64,000 nt of DNA from Lutibaculum sp963816555 (GTDB lineage: Bacteria > Pseudomonadota > Alphaproteobacteria > Rhizobiales > Tepidamorphaceae). Of the stretch, positions 27,377 to 35,151 are shown one piece after another. Location: NCBI GenBank assembly GCA_963816555.1, contig CAWFLD010000020.1, positions 1 through 64,000 of the forward strand. The letters are read 5' to 3'. The notes beneath the pieces are model-generated. The model was given only the letters and a program-made list of their open reading frames with translations, searched no databases and had not been told where the DNA came from. How positions within the stretch are numbered: position 1 is the first letter of the stretch; each line of letters starts with the position of its first letter. Made by a program: the position numbers and the translations under genes.

Positions 27377-28516
27377 TCACGCGCGCCGCTGGCGCGGCGC
27401 CACCGCCGGCCGCAGCGCGTGGATCTTCGCGATCAGCTCGCCCTGGCGGCGCGACCCGGTCTTGCGCAGCACCGACTTCACCTGCGTGCGGACGGTGCTG
27501 ACGGCGGAGCGCCGGCGCTCGGCGACCTCGGCCACGGTCGCGCCCTTCGAGAGCTCGATCGCGATCTCCGCCTCGGCCGCCGTCAGGCCGAAGGCCGAGC
27601 CGACGACGCGGGGGCACAGCTCGACCTGCTGCACCACCGGCTCGACCAGCAGCGCGGCCGCGCCGGCCGCCCCGGCGGCCGCCGGCAGGCTGGCCGCCAC
27701 GTCGGCGGGAAGCTCGCGCAGCGCCACGTGCCGCCCGTCCCCGGCGGGAACGACCAGCGGCACCGGCAAGGGCTGGCCGTCGCCGGAAAAGCGCGCCCGC
27801 AGCCTGCCGTCCGCCGCGGCGTCGCGGGCGCGCAGGCGGCCATGCGCGGAAAACAGCGCCGTCTCGTCGGCGAGCGCCCGCTCGGCCAGCCCGGTCGCGT
27901 CGAGGATCCGGCCGCCGCGCCCGACGACGAGGATCCCGGGCGCCACCCCGAGAAGCGTCTCGCGGGCCCGCCGCGCGCCCTCCTCGGCCTCCCGCAGCCG
28001 GCTCCGGATCGCCAGCGCCCGCCGCAGATGCGGCCCCAGCGCCTCGATCAGGCGGACCTCGGCGGAGGAATAGGCGCCGCGGCGCTCCGGCCGGTAGACC
28101 AGCAGGTCGCGCAGCCGCGCCTCGTTGCGCTCGAGCACCAGGAGCTTGCCCTCGGTGAACCCCTGCGGCGTCAGGATCGAGGCGACGGAGCGGTCGGCGC
28201 GCCAGACGTCGGGGTCGATGCCGGCCTGCATGTCGAAGGCGGCGCCGACCGGCCCCTCCATCAGCGCCTTCACGCCGATATTGCTCGCCGCGTCGCCGAA
28301 CTCGGCGAAGTGCAGGAGGACGCGCCCGGTGTCGAAGCGGCAGGTGACGAGCAGCTTGTCCGGCCCGTGCGCGATCGCGTTGTCGTCGATCACGACGGCG
28401 CTGCCGCCGAGGACTTCGCTCAGGACGCCGGCGAACGCCGCCCATGCCTCGTCCCCGGAGGCGGCCGCCTCGTAGAGCTGGCCGACGAGCAGATCAATAC
28501 GGGGCGCGTCCCTCAT
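27377..28516 (-). CDS. LuxR-family transcriptional regulator
   Basis: A 379-residue protein with a C-terminal LuxR/GerE helix-turn-helix (about 315-370): FGLTAAEAEIAIELSKGAT, then VAEVAERRRSAVSTVRTQVK and SVLRKTG. The N-terminal 300 residues are a variable sensory region without a motif I recognise, though a PAS-like segment may lie around 190-240 (GILVVGRGGRILDATGLAE). No receiver domain or acyl-homoserine-lactone pocket is evident. It faces dnaE2 tail to tail and is divergent from the alpha/beta hydrolase gene, a possible target. Confidence 0.85.
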   Translation of the reverse strand: MRDAPRIDLLVGQLYEAAASGDEAWAAFAGVLSEVLGGSAVVIDDNAIAHGPDKLLVTCRFDTGRVLLHFAEFGDAASNIGVKALMEGPVGAAFDMQAGIDPDVWRADRSVASILTPQGFTEGKLLVLERNEARLRDLLVYRPERRGAYSSAEVRLIEALGPHLRRALAIRSRLREAEEGARRARETLLGVAPGILVVGRGGRILDATGLAERALADETALFSAHGRLRARDAAADGRLRARFSGDGQPLPVPLVVPAGDGRHVALRELPADVAASLPAAAGAAGAAALLVEPVVQQVELCPRVVGSAFGLTAAEAEIAIELSKGATVAEVAERRRSAVSTVRTQVKSVLRKTGSRRQGELIAKIHALRPAVAPRQRRA

Positions 28517-28669
28517 CTCTACTGCGCTCTTCCCGACTGCCGGGCGCCGATCTTGCCGTTACGCTACGTTCGACTGCCGACCGAGGCAACCGTGCCGCAT
28601 GCCCGGGCGGTTTCCCCACGGGCCGGTCGTGATAGTCTCGCCGCCCCGTCCACGACCGCACAGCGAGCC

Positions 28670-29539
28670 ATGCCGACCGCCATTCGAGACATGAGCCGGC
28701 GCGCGATCCTCGCCGGCCTCCTGTTCGCCCTCGCCTACGCTCTCCCCGGCGCGCCGAATGCCCGGGCATTTCCGCCGGGCACCGAGATCGTCCGCGACCT
28801 CGCCTACGGGCCCGACCCGGCGCAGACCATGGACGTCTACCTGCCGGACGTGATCGAGGGCGCCCCGGTCATCCTCATGGTGCATGGCGGGGCGTGGCGG
28901 CTCGGCGACAAGCGCGAGCGCAGCGTGGTGGCGAACAAGGCGCGCCGCTTCCTCGCCGAGGGCATCATCTTCGTCTCGGCGAACTACCGGCTCGCGCCGC
29001 AGGCCGACCCGCTGGAGCAGGCCAAGGACGTCGCCCGCGCCCTCGCCGCGGCGCAGAACCAGGCCGTGGAGTGGGGCGGCGACCCGAAGCGCTTCGTGCT
29101 GATGGGGCATTCCTCGGGGGGCCACCTCGTCGCCCTGCTCGGCGCGGACCCGGAGATCGCCGTCGAACAGGGGGCGCAGCGCTGGCTCGGCACCGTCTCG
29201 CTCGACGGCGGCGGCTACGACATCGAGGCGATCATGCGGGCCCGGCACCCCTCGTTCTACGACCGCGCCTTCGGCGGCGACCCCGCCCTCTGGAAGGCGG
29301 CATCGCCCGTCGCCCGCCTGTCGGGCGACCCGGTGCCGATGCTGCTCGTCTGCTCGACGCTCAGCCGGTACTCCTGCGCCGGCGCCAGAAGCTTCGCCCA
29401 GCAGGTGGAGACGGCGGGGGGACGGGCGGAGGTCCTGCCGGTCGCCAAGCGGCACATGGCGATCAACGACGAGCTCGGCATCGACGAGACCTACACCGCC
29501 GGGGTCGACGATTTCCTCCGCTCGCTCGGACTGCCGTAG
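28670..29539 (+). CDS. Alpha/beta hydrolase (carboxylesterase-like), exported
   Basis: A 289-residue protein with an N-terminal signal (RR at 10-11 and a hydrophobic stretch to about 33, so possibly Tat-exported). The oxyanion motif is HGG (72-74) in ILMVHGGAWRLGD, and ANYRLAP follows. The nucleophile S148 lies in GHSSGGH and the probable catalytic His262 in AKRHMAIND. This is the hormone-sensitive-lipase/BD-FAE branch. Where the third catalytic residue (Asp) is expected after LLV, the sequence reads CSTLSRYSC, so the acid is either displaced or absent. The substrate is unknown. An ATG at 28691 is an alternative start. Divergent from the LuxR gene by about 150 bases. Confidence 0.82.
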   Translation: MPTAIRDMSRRAILAGLLFALAYALPGAPNARAFPPGTEIVRDLAYGPDPAQTMDVYLPDVIEGAPVILMVHGGAWRLGDKRERSVVANKARRFLAEGIIFVSANYRLAPQADPLEQAKDVARALAAAQNQAVEWGGDPKRFVLMGHSSGGHLVALLGADPEIAVEQGAQRWLGTVSLDGGGYDIEAIMRARHPSFYDRAFGGDPALWKAASPVARLSGDPVPMLLVCSTLSRYSCAGARSFAQQVETAGGRAEVLPVAKRHMAINDELGIDETYTAGVDDFLRSLGLP

Positions 29540-29906
29540 AGGCATCGCCAGCATAAATTGCCGATGTTCGGTGCGTATGCACGAGACTGTTGCGGTTGCG
29601 ACAGGAACTATCGTGTTCACATGGTCGTGATACGTTCCTCGGCGACAGCAAGTCCGGTATAGCGAAGCCTGTTCTGTACCCCAAACGGGGTATGTATCTG
29701 GCATGCCACGTGGCGCGCCGGGCAAAGCCCGGCCGTCCGACTCCGCATGAGAATCAAGAGGATATGCGAAGACATTAATACTGGTATATAACTGCAATAT
29801 ATCGCCGATAGAATCAGGTGTGTCTGTAGCCTATTGAGTTTATGTCGTTTTTGAGGGTTAATGATCCGTGCACTAAACCTTATAGTCTGAGACAGGGAGT
29901 AAGAAA
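29540..29906. other. AT-rich spacer
   Basis: Base composition drops sharply, most clearly from about 29740 to 29900 (for example ACTGGTATATAACTGCAATA). There is a 7-bp stem hairpin at 29717-29733 (GCCGGGC, AAA loop). No convincing gene is seen; short open frames have no family features. The 3' part probably contains the promoter of the small secreted protein at 29907. Confidence 0.5.
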
Positions 29907-30212
29907 GTGCGCAAGATCCTCATTGCCACGGCTGCCGTCGTGGGCTTCGGCATCGTCGCGTCCGCGGCCAATGCCCGGACCTACACGGAGGAAGTCACGC
30001 CCAACCGCGACAAGTGCTATCTCGTCCAGTACGTTCCTGCGCTGTATCAGGTGAATACACGCGGCAAGAAGGTGAAGGGCGAGAGCACGTCCTGGCACGG
30101 CGACTACGCCGACGGCGCGGTCATCATCAAGCGTCGCAACCCGGCCGTGTACCTCCAGACCAGGAAGCTGCTCGAGGCGGACCACTACAGCCTGGTCCCC
30201 CAGTCCTGCTGA
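29907..30212 (+). CDS. Small secreted protein, unknown
   Basis: A 101-residue protein with a clear signal peptide (about 1-23, ending ANA). The mature part is basic and Tyr-rich, with cysteines at 37 (DKCYLVQYVP) and 101, the C-terminal residue, which could pair. It starts with GTG, with GGGAG about 10 bases before. I do not recognise the family. It follows the AT-rich spacer and precedes the two paralogous secreted proteins, making a cluster of small envelope or exported products. Confidence 0.7.
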   Translation: MRKILIATAAVVGFGIVASAANARTYTEEVTPNRDKCYLVQYVPALYQVNTRGKKVKGESTSWHGDYADGAVIIKRRNPAVYLQTRKLLEADHYSLVPQSC

Positions 30213-30276
30213 CACGAGCGTGGGAGGGGCGTGCCACGCCCCTCTCATCTCTCCATCCGGAAACCTGGAGGGGGTC

Positions 30277-30717
30277 ATGCCCGCCACGCTTCTCATCGCC
30301 GCCGCCGGCCTCGCGATCCCGTTCGGCTCGCCGCCGGCGAGCGCCCCCGCGGACACCTCGCTCGTCGAGATGAGCGCGAGCTTCGAGTTCGCCGAGACGG
30401 ACCAGGGCTTCGACCTCAATGCCGTGGTCGAGCGTCACGACAGCGGCCTGATCGACCGCGTGCGGATCGACCACTGCCGCACGATCGACATCGATTCCTT
30501 CAACGAGGACCTGTTCGGCACCCCCGCCCTCTGCGACGGCAGGCGCTACGTGTTCGACGTCGTCGGGCGCAGGCTCGTGGCGGTCGCCGGGGCCCGCGAG
30601 CAGGACGTCCTGGAGATCGCGGCCACGCACCTCGTCCTCAACGGCGTGCCGCTGATGGTCGAGGACGAGCCCGCCCTCGAGGAGTCCTCGGTGACGGGGG
30701 ACGAGGCTCCACGCTGA
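30277..30717 (+). CDS. Secreted protein, paralogue A of a tandem pair
   Basis: A 146-residue protein with an N-terminal hydrophobic segment (about 1-20) that looks like a signal peptide. The start is supported by GGAGGGGG just upstream. The mature domain shares a core with the next gene: FEFAE...G, LNAVV, then VRIDHCRTIDIDSF, LFGTPALCDGRRY and VLNGVP near the end. Two conserved cysteines (in DHCRT and ALCDG) may form a disulfide. Function unknown; no named family is recognised. This copy lacks a lipobox, unlike its neighbour, and has an acidic C-terminal tail. Confidence 0.75.
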   Translation: MPATLLIAAAGLAIPFGSPPASAPADTSLVEMSASFEFAETDQGFDLNAVVERHDSGLIDRVRIDHCRTIDIDSFNEDLFGTPALCDGRRYVFDVVGRRLVAVAGAREQDVLEIAATHLVLNGVPLMVEDEPALEESSVTGDEAPR

Positions 30718-30782
30718 GCCCGTCGCCTTCGGAGGGGGAAACCGGGTCACGCGATCCAGCGTGCCATGGACGAGGCAAGGAC

Positions 30783-31346
30783 ATGAGCGGCGCATTCATG
30801 GGGATCCTCGCGGGCGGGCTCACCGGGGCCGGCCGTCTTTCGCGACCGGGCACGCCGGCCGCCGCGCTCGCCGCGGCCGCCCTGCTCCTGCCGCTCGCCG
30901 CCTGCCAGGACACGGCGAGCGACTGGGCGACGCCCTATGCGGCGGCGGGGACGCAGGCCGGGCGGACCGCCGTGGCCACGATCCCGTTCGGGCCGGCCGC
31001 CGGGCCGCGGCCGGAGCCGGCGGCGGGCACGGTGCTCGGCGCCAATTTCGAGTTCGTCGAGGACGCGTCGGGCTACGCTCTGAACGCCGTGGTGCACGAC
31101 CGCACGCGCGGCCGGCTCCAGCGCGTCCGGATCGACCACTGCCGGACGATCGACCTCGATTCCTTCGACGAGTCGAGCCGCAGCCTCTTCGCAACGCCCG
31201 CGATCTGCGACGGCCGCAGCTACGCGTTCGACCTCGTCGGCACCCGGGTGGTCGTGACGGGCCCGAAGGGCCGCAGCATCGCGGTCTACGGGGTCGCGGC
31301 CGGCCGCGTCGTGCTCAACGGCGTGCCGGTCCTCGCCGGCGCCTGA
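30783..31346 (+). CDS. Lipoprotein, paralogue B of a tandem pair
   Basis: A 187-residue protein with a long N terminus ending in the lipobox LPLAAC (about residue 41), so probably lipid-anchored. The C-terminal domain repeats the neighbour's core: FEFVEDASGYALNAVV, RVRIDHCRTIDLDSF, LFATPAICDGRSY and VLNGVPVL. The pair arose by tandem duplication and diverged in localisation signal, one free and one lipidated. A short AAGG precedes the ATG at 30783. Function unknown. Confidence 0.75.
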   Translation: MSGAFMGILAGGLTGAGRLSRPGTPAAALAAAALLLPLAACQDTASDWATPYAAAGTQAGRTAVATIPFGPAAGPRPEPAAGTVLGANFEFVEDASGYALNAVVHDRTRGRLQRVRIDHCRTIDLDSFDESSRSLFATPAICDGRSYAFDLVGTRVVVTGPKGRSIAVYGVAAGRVVLNGVPVLAGA

Positions 31347-31496
31347 CGACCGACCCGGACGTCGCGTCGGTCTTCCCGGGGGACGGCGACCGTCCAGTCG
31401 GCCGGCAGGTCTCCCACGCTCCCGCGCCGGGCCGGCCGCAACGCGGTCCGGGCTTGCCGTGAAGAGCCCCGTCACCCGCGCGCGAAGAGCCCCGCT

Positions 31497-31511
31497 TTAA
31501 GCAACCGTTAA
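31497..31511 (+). promoter_or_regulatory. CtrA-type box upstream of small lipoprotein
   Basis: Perfect TTAA-N7-TTAA (TTAAGCAACCGTTAA), 37 bases before the ATG at 31548, within core-promoter range. Confidence 0.6.
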
Positions 31512-31547
31512 CCATGACCGCAGAGATTGCCGTCGGGGGGAGACATC

Positions 31548-31832
31548 ATGCTCCGGCGACTGGCGATCTTAACCGCGCCTTTACTTCTGGCGGCCTGCGC
31601 GGGGCAGCCGAAATGCTACGTGACCTTGAGCGCGCACGGTCGCCCGACGGCGGAGGCCTGCCAGGTCGACAACGAGCTGGTCGTCCGCGGCATCTCGCCC
31701 GACAACGCGGCGTTCTACGTGCCGCCCTACGTCATCGCGGCGCTGGAGATCGAGGGCTTCATCAAGGGCCACGCCGATGCGAAGGCGCTGGAGAACGCCA
31801 ATGTCCGCTGGGAGCCGCTGGTCCTGAAATGA
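31548..31832 (+). CDS. Small lipoprotein, unknown
   Basis: A 94-residue product starting MLRRLA with lipobox LLLAAC (Cys about residue 16). The mature part has two more cysteines (PKCYVTLSAHG and EACQVDNELVV) and ends in a helix-like segment rich in Ala and Glu. GGGGGGAG sits just before the ATG. I do not recognise the family. A full CtrA-type box lies at promoter distance, suggesting cell-cycle-linked expression. Confidence 0.72.
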   Translation: MLRRLAILTAPLLLAACAGQPKCYVTLSAHGRPTAEACQVDNELVVRGISPDNAAFYVPPYVIAALEIEGFIKGHADAKALENANVRWEPLVLK

Positions 31833-31880
31833 GCCGGCGGCGGTGCCGCCGGCCTCGCGTGCGGAGCCCCGGGCGGCTCC

Positions 31881-32448
31881 TCAGTTCCACGCCCGGCGGC
31901 GGAACTCCCACGGCGTGACCGTGCCGTCGTGGTCCGCGTCGGCGGCCTCGAAATGCGCCTTGGCGCCGGCCATGAACTCCGCCCGGCTGACCGTGCCGTC
32001 CTTTTCCGTGTCCATGGTGTCGAAGCGCCCGGACTTGGCCTCCTGCCGCGCCGCCTGACGATCGGCGTTCCAGCCGTTCTGCGGGCCCATCCGCACCGCC
32101 ATGTACTCCTCGCGGGTGAGCTGGCCGTCGTCGTTCGCGTCCATCGCCGTGAACACCTGGTCGGCCGCGGAGGACGCCTCCTCGGCGCTCACCCGTCCAT
32201 CCTGGTCGGCGTCGATCATCGTGAAGCGCCCGCGGCCCGGCGCGTCGGGGTTGCGCCACATGCCGCGGCCGTAGCCGCCGCCCTGGCCCATCATGTAGCC
32301 GGGATTGCCCCAGCCCATCATCGGGCCGCCCCACATCGGGGCCTTCCTGGGAGCCCCAGCCGGGGCCGTAGCCATATTGCTGGGCTGCGGCGGGCAGGGC
32401 CAGAGCCGTGCCGCCGACGAGCGCGAGGGTGAAGAGAAAACGTCTCAT
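31881..32448 (-). CDS. Periplasmic EF-hand protein, frame broken by one inserted base
   Basis: Calcium-binding protein of about 188 residues once repaired. The signal peptide MRRFLFTLALVGGTALA is in one frame; the rest is in another. Removing one A in CCCAGGAAGGCC (about 32340) joins GWGSQE to APMWGGPMMGWG. After a Gly/Met/Trp-rich head come four EF-hand loops: DADQDGRVSAEE, DANDDGQLTREE, DTEKDGTVSRAE and DADHDGTVTPWE, each with the Asp/Asn, Gly and Glu positions of a canonical site. It is probably a calcium buffer or sensor in the envelope. It is convergent with the small lipoprotein gene. Confidence 0.8.
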
Positions 32449-32652
32449 GGGTGCCTCATCCGTGTCGGGTGGCGGGACATGCCCGCTGCCTCCGGCCTCT
32501 GTGGGCCGACACGAATTAGCATATTCTAATGTTCGCGGTGCCGGCTTGATCTCCCTCAAGACGGCGCGCCCTTGCGCACCATGGGGCGAGACGCGCATGC
32601 CGGCTGCGGGGGCGCAGCCGGCACCGTGGCGAAGCGGCGGCGTGGCCGCCCG

Positions 32653-33432
32653 TCAGGCCGCGGCCGGCGGCGCCAGCAGCGCGAAGATCGCGCCCTGCGG
32701 GTCGTGGCACTGCGCGACCATCGATCCGCCGGGCACCTCCACGGGGCCGAACAGGACACTGCCGCCGGCGGCCTTCACGCGCTCGATGGCGGCGTCGATC
32801 TCCGGCACCTGGACGTAATAGAGCCAGAAGCAGGCGCTGGCCTGCGGCGGCTTCGTCATCATCCCGCCGAAGGCCTCTCCGTCGAGGCCGAAGGTCTGGT
32901 AGATCCCCATCTCGCCCATGTCGACGGCACGGACCTTCTGCCAGCCGAACAGGCCGGCATAGAAATCGAAGGCCGTCCCGAGGTCGCCGGCCATCAGCTC
33001 GTGCCAGCCGATCGTGCCGGGGCTGCCGGGCTCCGGCCGGGTGCCCTGCATCTCGCCGGTATCCCTGAACAGGCAGAACACGGCGCCATGCGGGTCCGCG
33101 ACGACGGCGAAGCGGCCGACCTCGGGAATGTCGGTCGGCGGTCGGTGGACGGTGCCGCCGGCCGCGGCGAGGCGCTCGGTCATCGCGTCGATGTCGTCGA
33201 CATAGACGTAGCCGAGCCAGCCCGGAGGGGCACCCGTCGCCCGCACCGCCTCGGGCTGCGCCATCATGCCGGCGACGCCGGCTTCGCCCGCCTTGAAGAT
33301 CGTGTAGTCCATCCCGGGCATGCCGGAATCGACCGCCGTCCAGCCGACGACGCGCGTGTAGAAGTCCTGCGCGCCGGCGACGTCGGTGGTCATGAGCTCG
33401 TACCAGACGAACCTGCCGTGGGCTCTCGCCAT
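32653..33432 (-). CDS. VOC family protein (two glyoxalase-like domains)
   Basis: A 259-residue tandem vicinal-oxygen-chelate protein. Domain 1 starts FVWYELMTTDVAGAQDFY and ends DPHGAVFCLF; domain 2 starts GWHELMAGDLGTAFDFY and ends DPQGAIFALL. The repeated W-E-L and DP-G pattern marks two betaalphabetabetabeta modules. Members include dioxygenases, glyoxalases and antibiotic-binding proteins, so substrate cannot be assigned. It is divergent from a MarR-type regulator whose promoter holds a perfect palindrome, so it is a likely regulatory target. Confidence 0.88.
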   Translation of the reverse strand: MARAHGRFVWYELMTTDVAGAQDFYTRVVGWTAVDSGMPGMDYTIFKAGEAGVAGMMAQPEAVRATGAPPGWLGYVYVDDIDAMTERLAAAGGTVHRPPTDIPEVGRFAVVADPHGAVFCLFRDTGEMQGTRPEPGSPGTIGWHELMAGDLGTAFDFYAGLFGWQKVRAVDMGEMGIYQTFGLDGEAFGGMMTKPPQASACFWLYYVQVPEIDAAIERVKAAGGSVLFGPVEVPGGSMVAQCHDPQGAIFALLAPPAAA

Positions 33433-33648
33433 CTCGTGTCACTCCCTCAGAGGGTGCCGGCCAATCCGGGTCCGGCTCGAGGCCATGCTGTCCTGGGTCC
33501 GGAGACGTGCACGCGGGGCGCGGGGCGTGTCGGGTTGCGGTCCCCGGCGCCGCAAGAACGACATGTCGGGACGGCGGCCGGCCCGTCCCGCCCGGCGATC
33601 CCGTCGCACGGCACCGCACGCCGCCGGCCACTCGCCTTGACGGATTAG

Positions 33649-33660
33649 GTTGATATCAAC
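33649..33660. promoter_or_regulatory. Palindromic operator next to MarR gene
   Basis: GTTGATATCAAC is a perfect 12-bp palindrome ending 11 bases before the MarR ATG. TTGATATCAA-like sites are typical of MarR-family autoregulation, and TATAAG right after may be part of the promoter. Confidence 0.65.
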
Positions 33661-33671
33661 ATATAAGGTCC

Positions 33672-34112
33672 ATGTCAAAGCCCGCCGTACCCTACGAGAC
33701 CACACTGCACGTCCGCGACCATTGCCTGTGCCTGCAGGCGCAGCGCACCGCTCGCTCGCTCGCCCGCCGCTTCGACGAGGCGCTTCGGCCCGTGGGGCTG
33801 ACGAACGGACAGTTCTCGCTCCTGATGTCGCTGAACAGGCCGGAGCCGCCGACCATGGCCGCGGTGGCCGAGCTCCTGGCGATGGACCGGACGACGCTGA
33901 CCGCCGCGCTCAAGCCGCTGCAGCGGCGCGGCCTCGCCGAGGCGGTGCCGGATGCCGCCGACCGGCGGATGCGGCGGCTGAAGCTGACGGAGGCCGGCGC
34001 CGCCCTGCTCGCGCATGCGCTGCCGATCTGGCGCCGCATGCACGCCGAGATCGACCTCGAGCTCGGCGAGGACAGGCACGGGCTGCGCGAGGCCCTGCGC
34101 GCCCTCGACTGA
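33672..34112 (+). CDS. MarR-family winged-helix regulator
   Basis: A 146-residue protein. The core is GLTNGQFSLLMSLNR, then MAAVAELLAMDRTTLTAALK (recognition helix), LQRRGLAEAVPDAADRRMRR (wing) and a C-terminal dimerisation helix. A Cys pair near the N terminus (HCLCLQ) may sense oxidants or electrophiles, as in the OhrR/DUF24-like logic, but this is inference. It probably represses itself and the divergent VOC gene through the palindrome at 33649. Confidence 0.88.
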   Translation: MSKPAVPYETTLHVRDHCLCLQAQRTARSLARRFDEALRPVGLTNGQFSLLMSLNRPEPPTMAAVAELLAMDRTTLTAALKPLQRRGLAEAVPDAADRRMRRLKLTEAGAALLAHALPIWRRMHAEIDLELGEDRHGLREALRALD

Positions 34113-34237
34113 GCCCCGGCGGCCGGCGGTTGACGCCGGTCATTGTCCTGCCGCGGCGGCCGTGGCTTCTGGGTGAGATGGTCGATATCGAGGCGAAAAT
34201 GGCGAGCTACGTCGCGGCCGGACGGGACGGGGTCGCG

Positions 34238-35137
34238 ATGGCCGCGCGCGTCGCGCTGGCGGCACTCCTCCTGCCGCTGCTCCTGCCGCTCGCCGGCTGC
34301 GTCGGGCTTCCCGGCGCCGGGGGCGCGCCGGGCGATGCCGCCGCGGCCGATCCGCTGGCTGCGTGCTGCGTCGACGTCGAGCGCTGGCCGCCGCTGCTGG
34401 TGGCCGCGGCCGACCCCGCGGCGCCCCTCGTCGGGCGGACGATCGGCAGCGTCGTGTGGCGCCCCGGCGCGCTGGCCGGAGAGCCCGGTGCCCGCGCCGC
34501 GCTGCTCGGCCACCTGAAGCCGCTCGACATCGTGCTGAACAGCCACCGCGGCCGCCTCTCGAACCACGCCCTGCCGGGCCTCTTCGCCCACGCCGCCGCC
34601 TATCTCGGGACCGAGGCGGAGCTGCGGGCGGCCGGCGTGTGGGACGATCCGCGCGTCGTGCCGCACCACGCCGCCATTCGCGCGGGCCGGTCCTTCATCG
34701 AGGCCGACAAGGACGGCGTCCACCTGTCGGCGGCGGAGGGGATCCTCGACGCCGACAGGGTGGCCGTGGTCCGGCCGTGCCTCGCGCGGCCGGAGCGGCG
34801 CCGGACGGCTCTCACGGCCTATTTCGCCGCGGTCGGCGGCCCGTTCGACTTCAATTTCGACGCGCGCACCGCGGACCGCGTGTTCTGCGCCGAGCTCGTC
34901 CACCGCGTGCTGGCGGATGTCGACGTGCCGGAGCGGCCGGCCTACGGCCGCACGGTGGTGGTGCCGGACGAGTTCGCCAAGGCCGCGGCGACGGCGGGCT
35001 CGGGCGTCAGCTTCGTCCTCTACCTCAGGGGCGGCCCCGGCGGCTGGGAGCAGGTGCCGCGGGCCGGGCTCGTCGCCGACCTCGCCGCGGCCTGGGCGCC
35101 GCCGTCACGCCGGGCGGGCGACCCGCTCCGCCCCTAG
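34238..35137 (+). CDS. YiiX/YebB-like NlpC/P60 cysteine hydrolase, lipoprotein
   Basis: A 299-residue lipoprotein: the signal peptide is followed by lipobox LPLAGC (about residue 21). The catalytic domain has a His in ALPGLFAHAAAYLG and a Cys in DRVFCAELVHRVL. This circularly permuted H-before-C order is seen in YiiX/YebB-like N1pC/P60 enzymes, which process amide bonds in cell-wall peptides or lipids. LKPLDIVLN marks the first strand. The ATG at 34238 follows GGACGGGG; an ATG 60 bases upstream is possible but weakens the signal peptide. Substrate unknown. Confidence 0.75.
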   Translation: MAARVALAALLLPLLLPLAGCVGLPGAGGAPGDAAAADPLAACCVDVERWPPLLVAAADPAAPLVGRTIGSVVWRPGALAGEPGARAALLGHLKPLDIVLNSHRGRLSNHALPGLFAHAAAYLGTEAELRAAGVWDDPRVVPHHAAIRAGRSFIEADKDGVHLSAAEGILDADRVAVVRPCLARPERRRTALTAYFAAVGGPFDFNFDARTADRVFCAELVHRVLADVDVPERPAYGRTVVVPDEFAKAAATAGSGVSFVLYLRGGPGGWEQVPRAGLVADLAAAWAPPSRRAGDPLRP

Positions 35138-35151
35138 GCGATCGCGCCGCC

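Noticed and set aside
31565..31582. Fifth CtrA box (TTAACCGCGCCTTTA)
   Set aside because: The second half is TTTA, and it lies inside the lipoprotein coding sequence.
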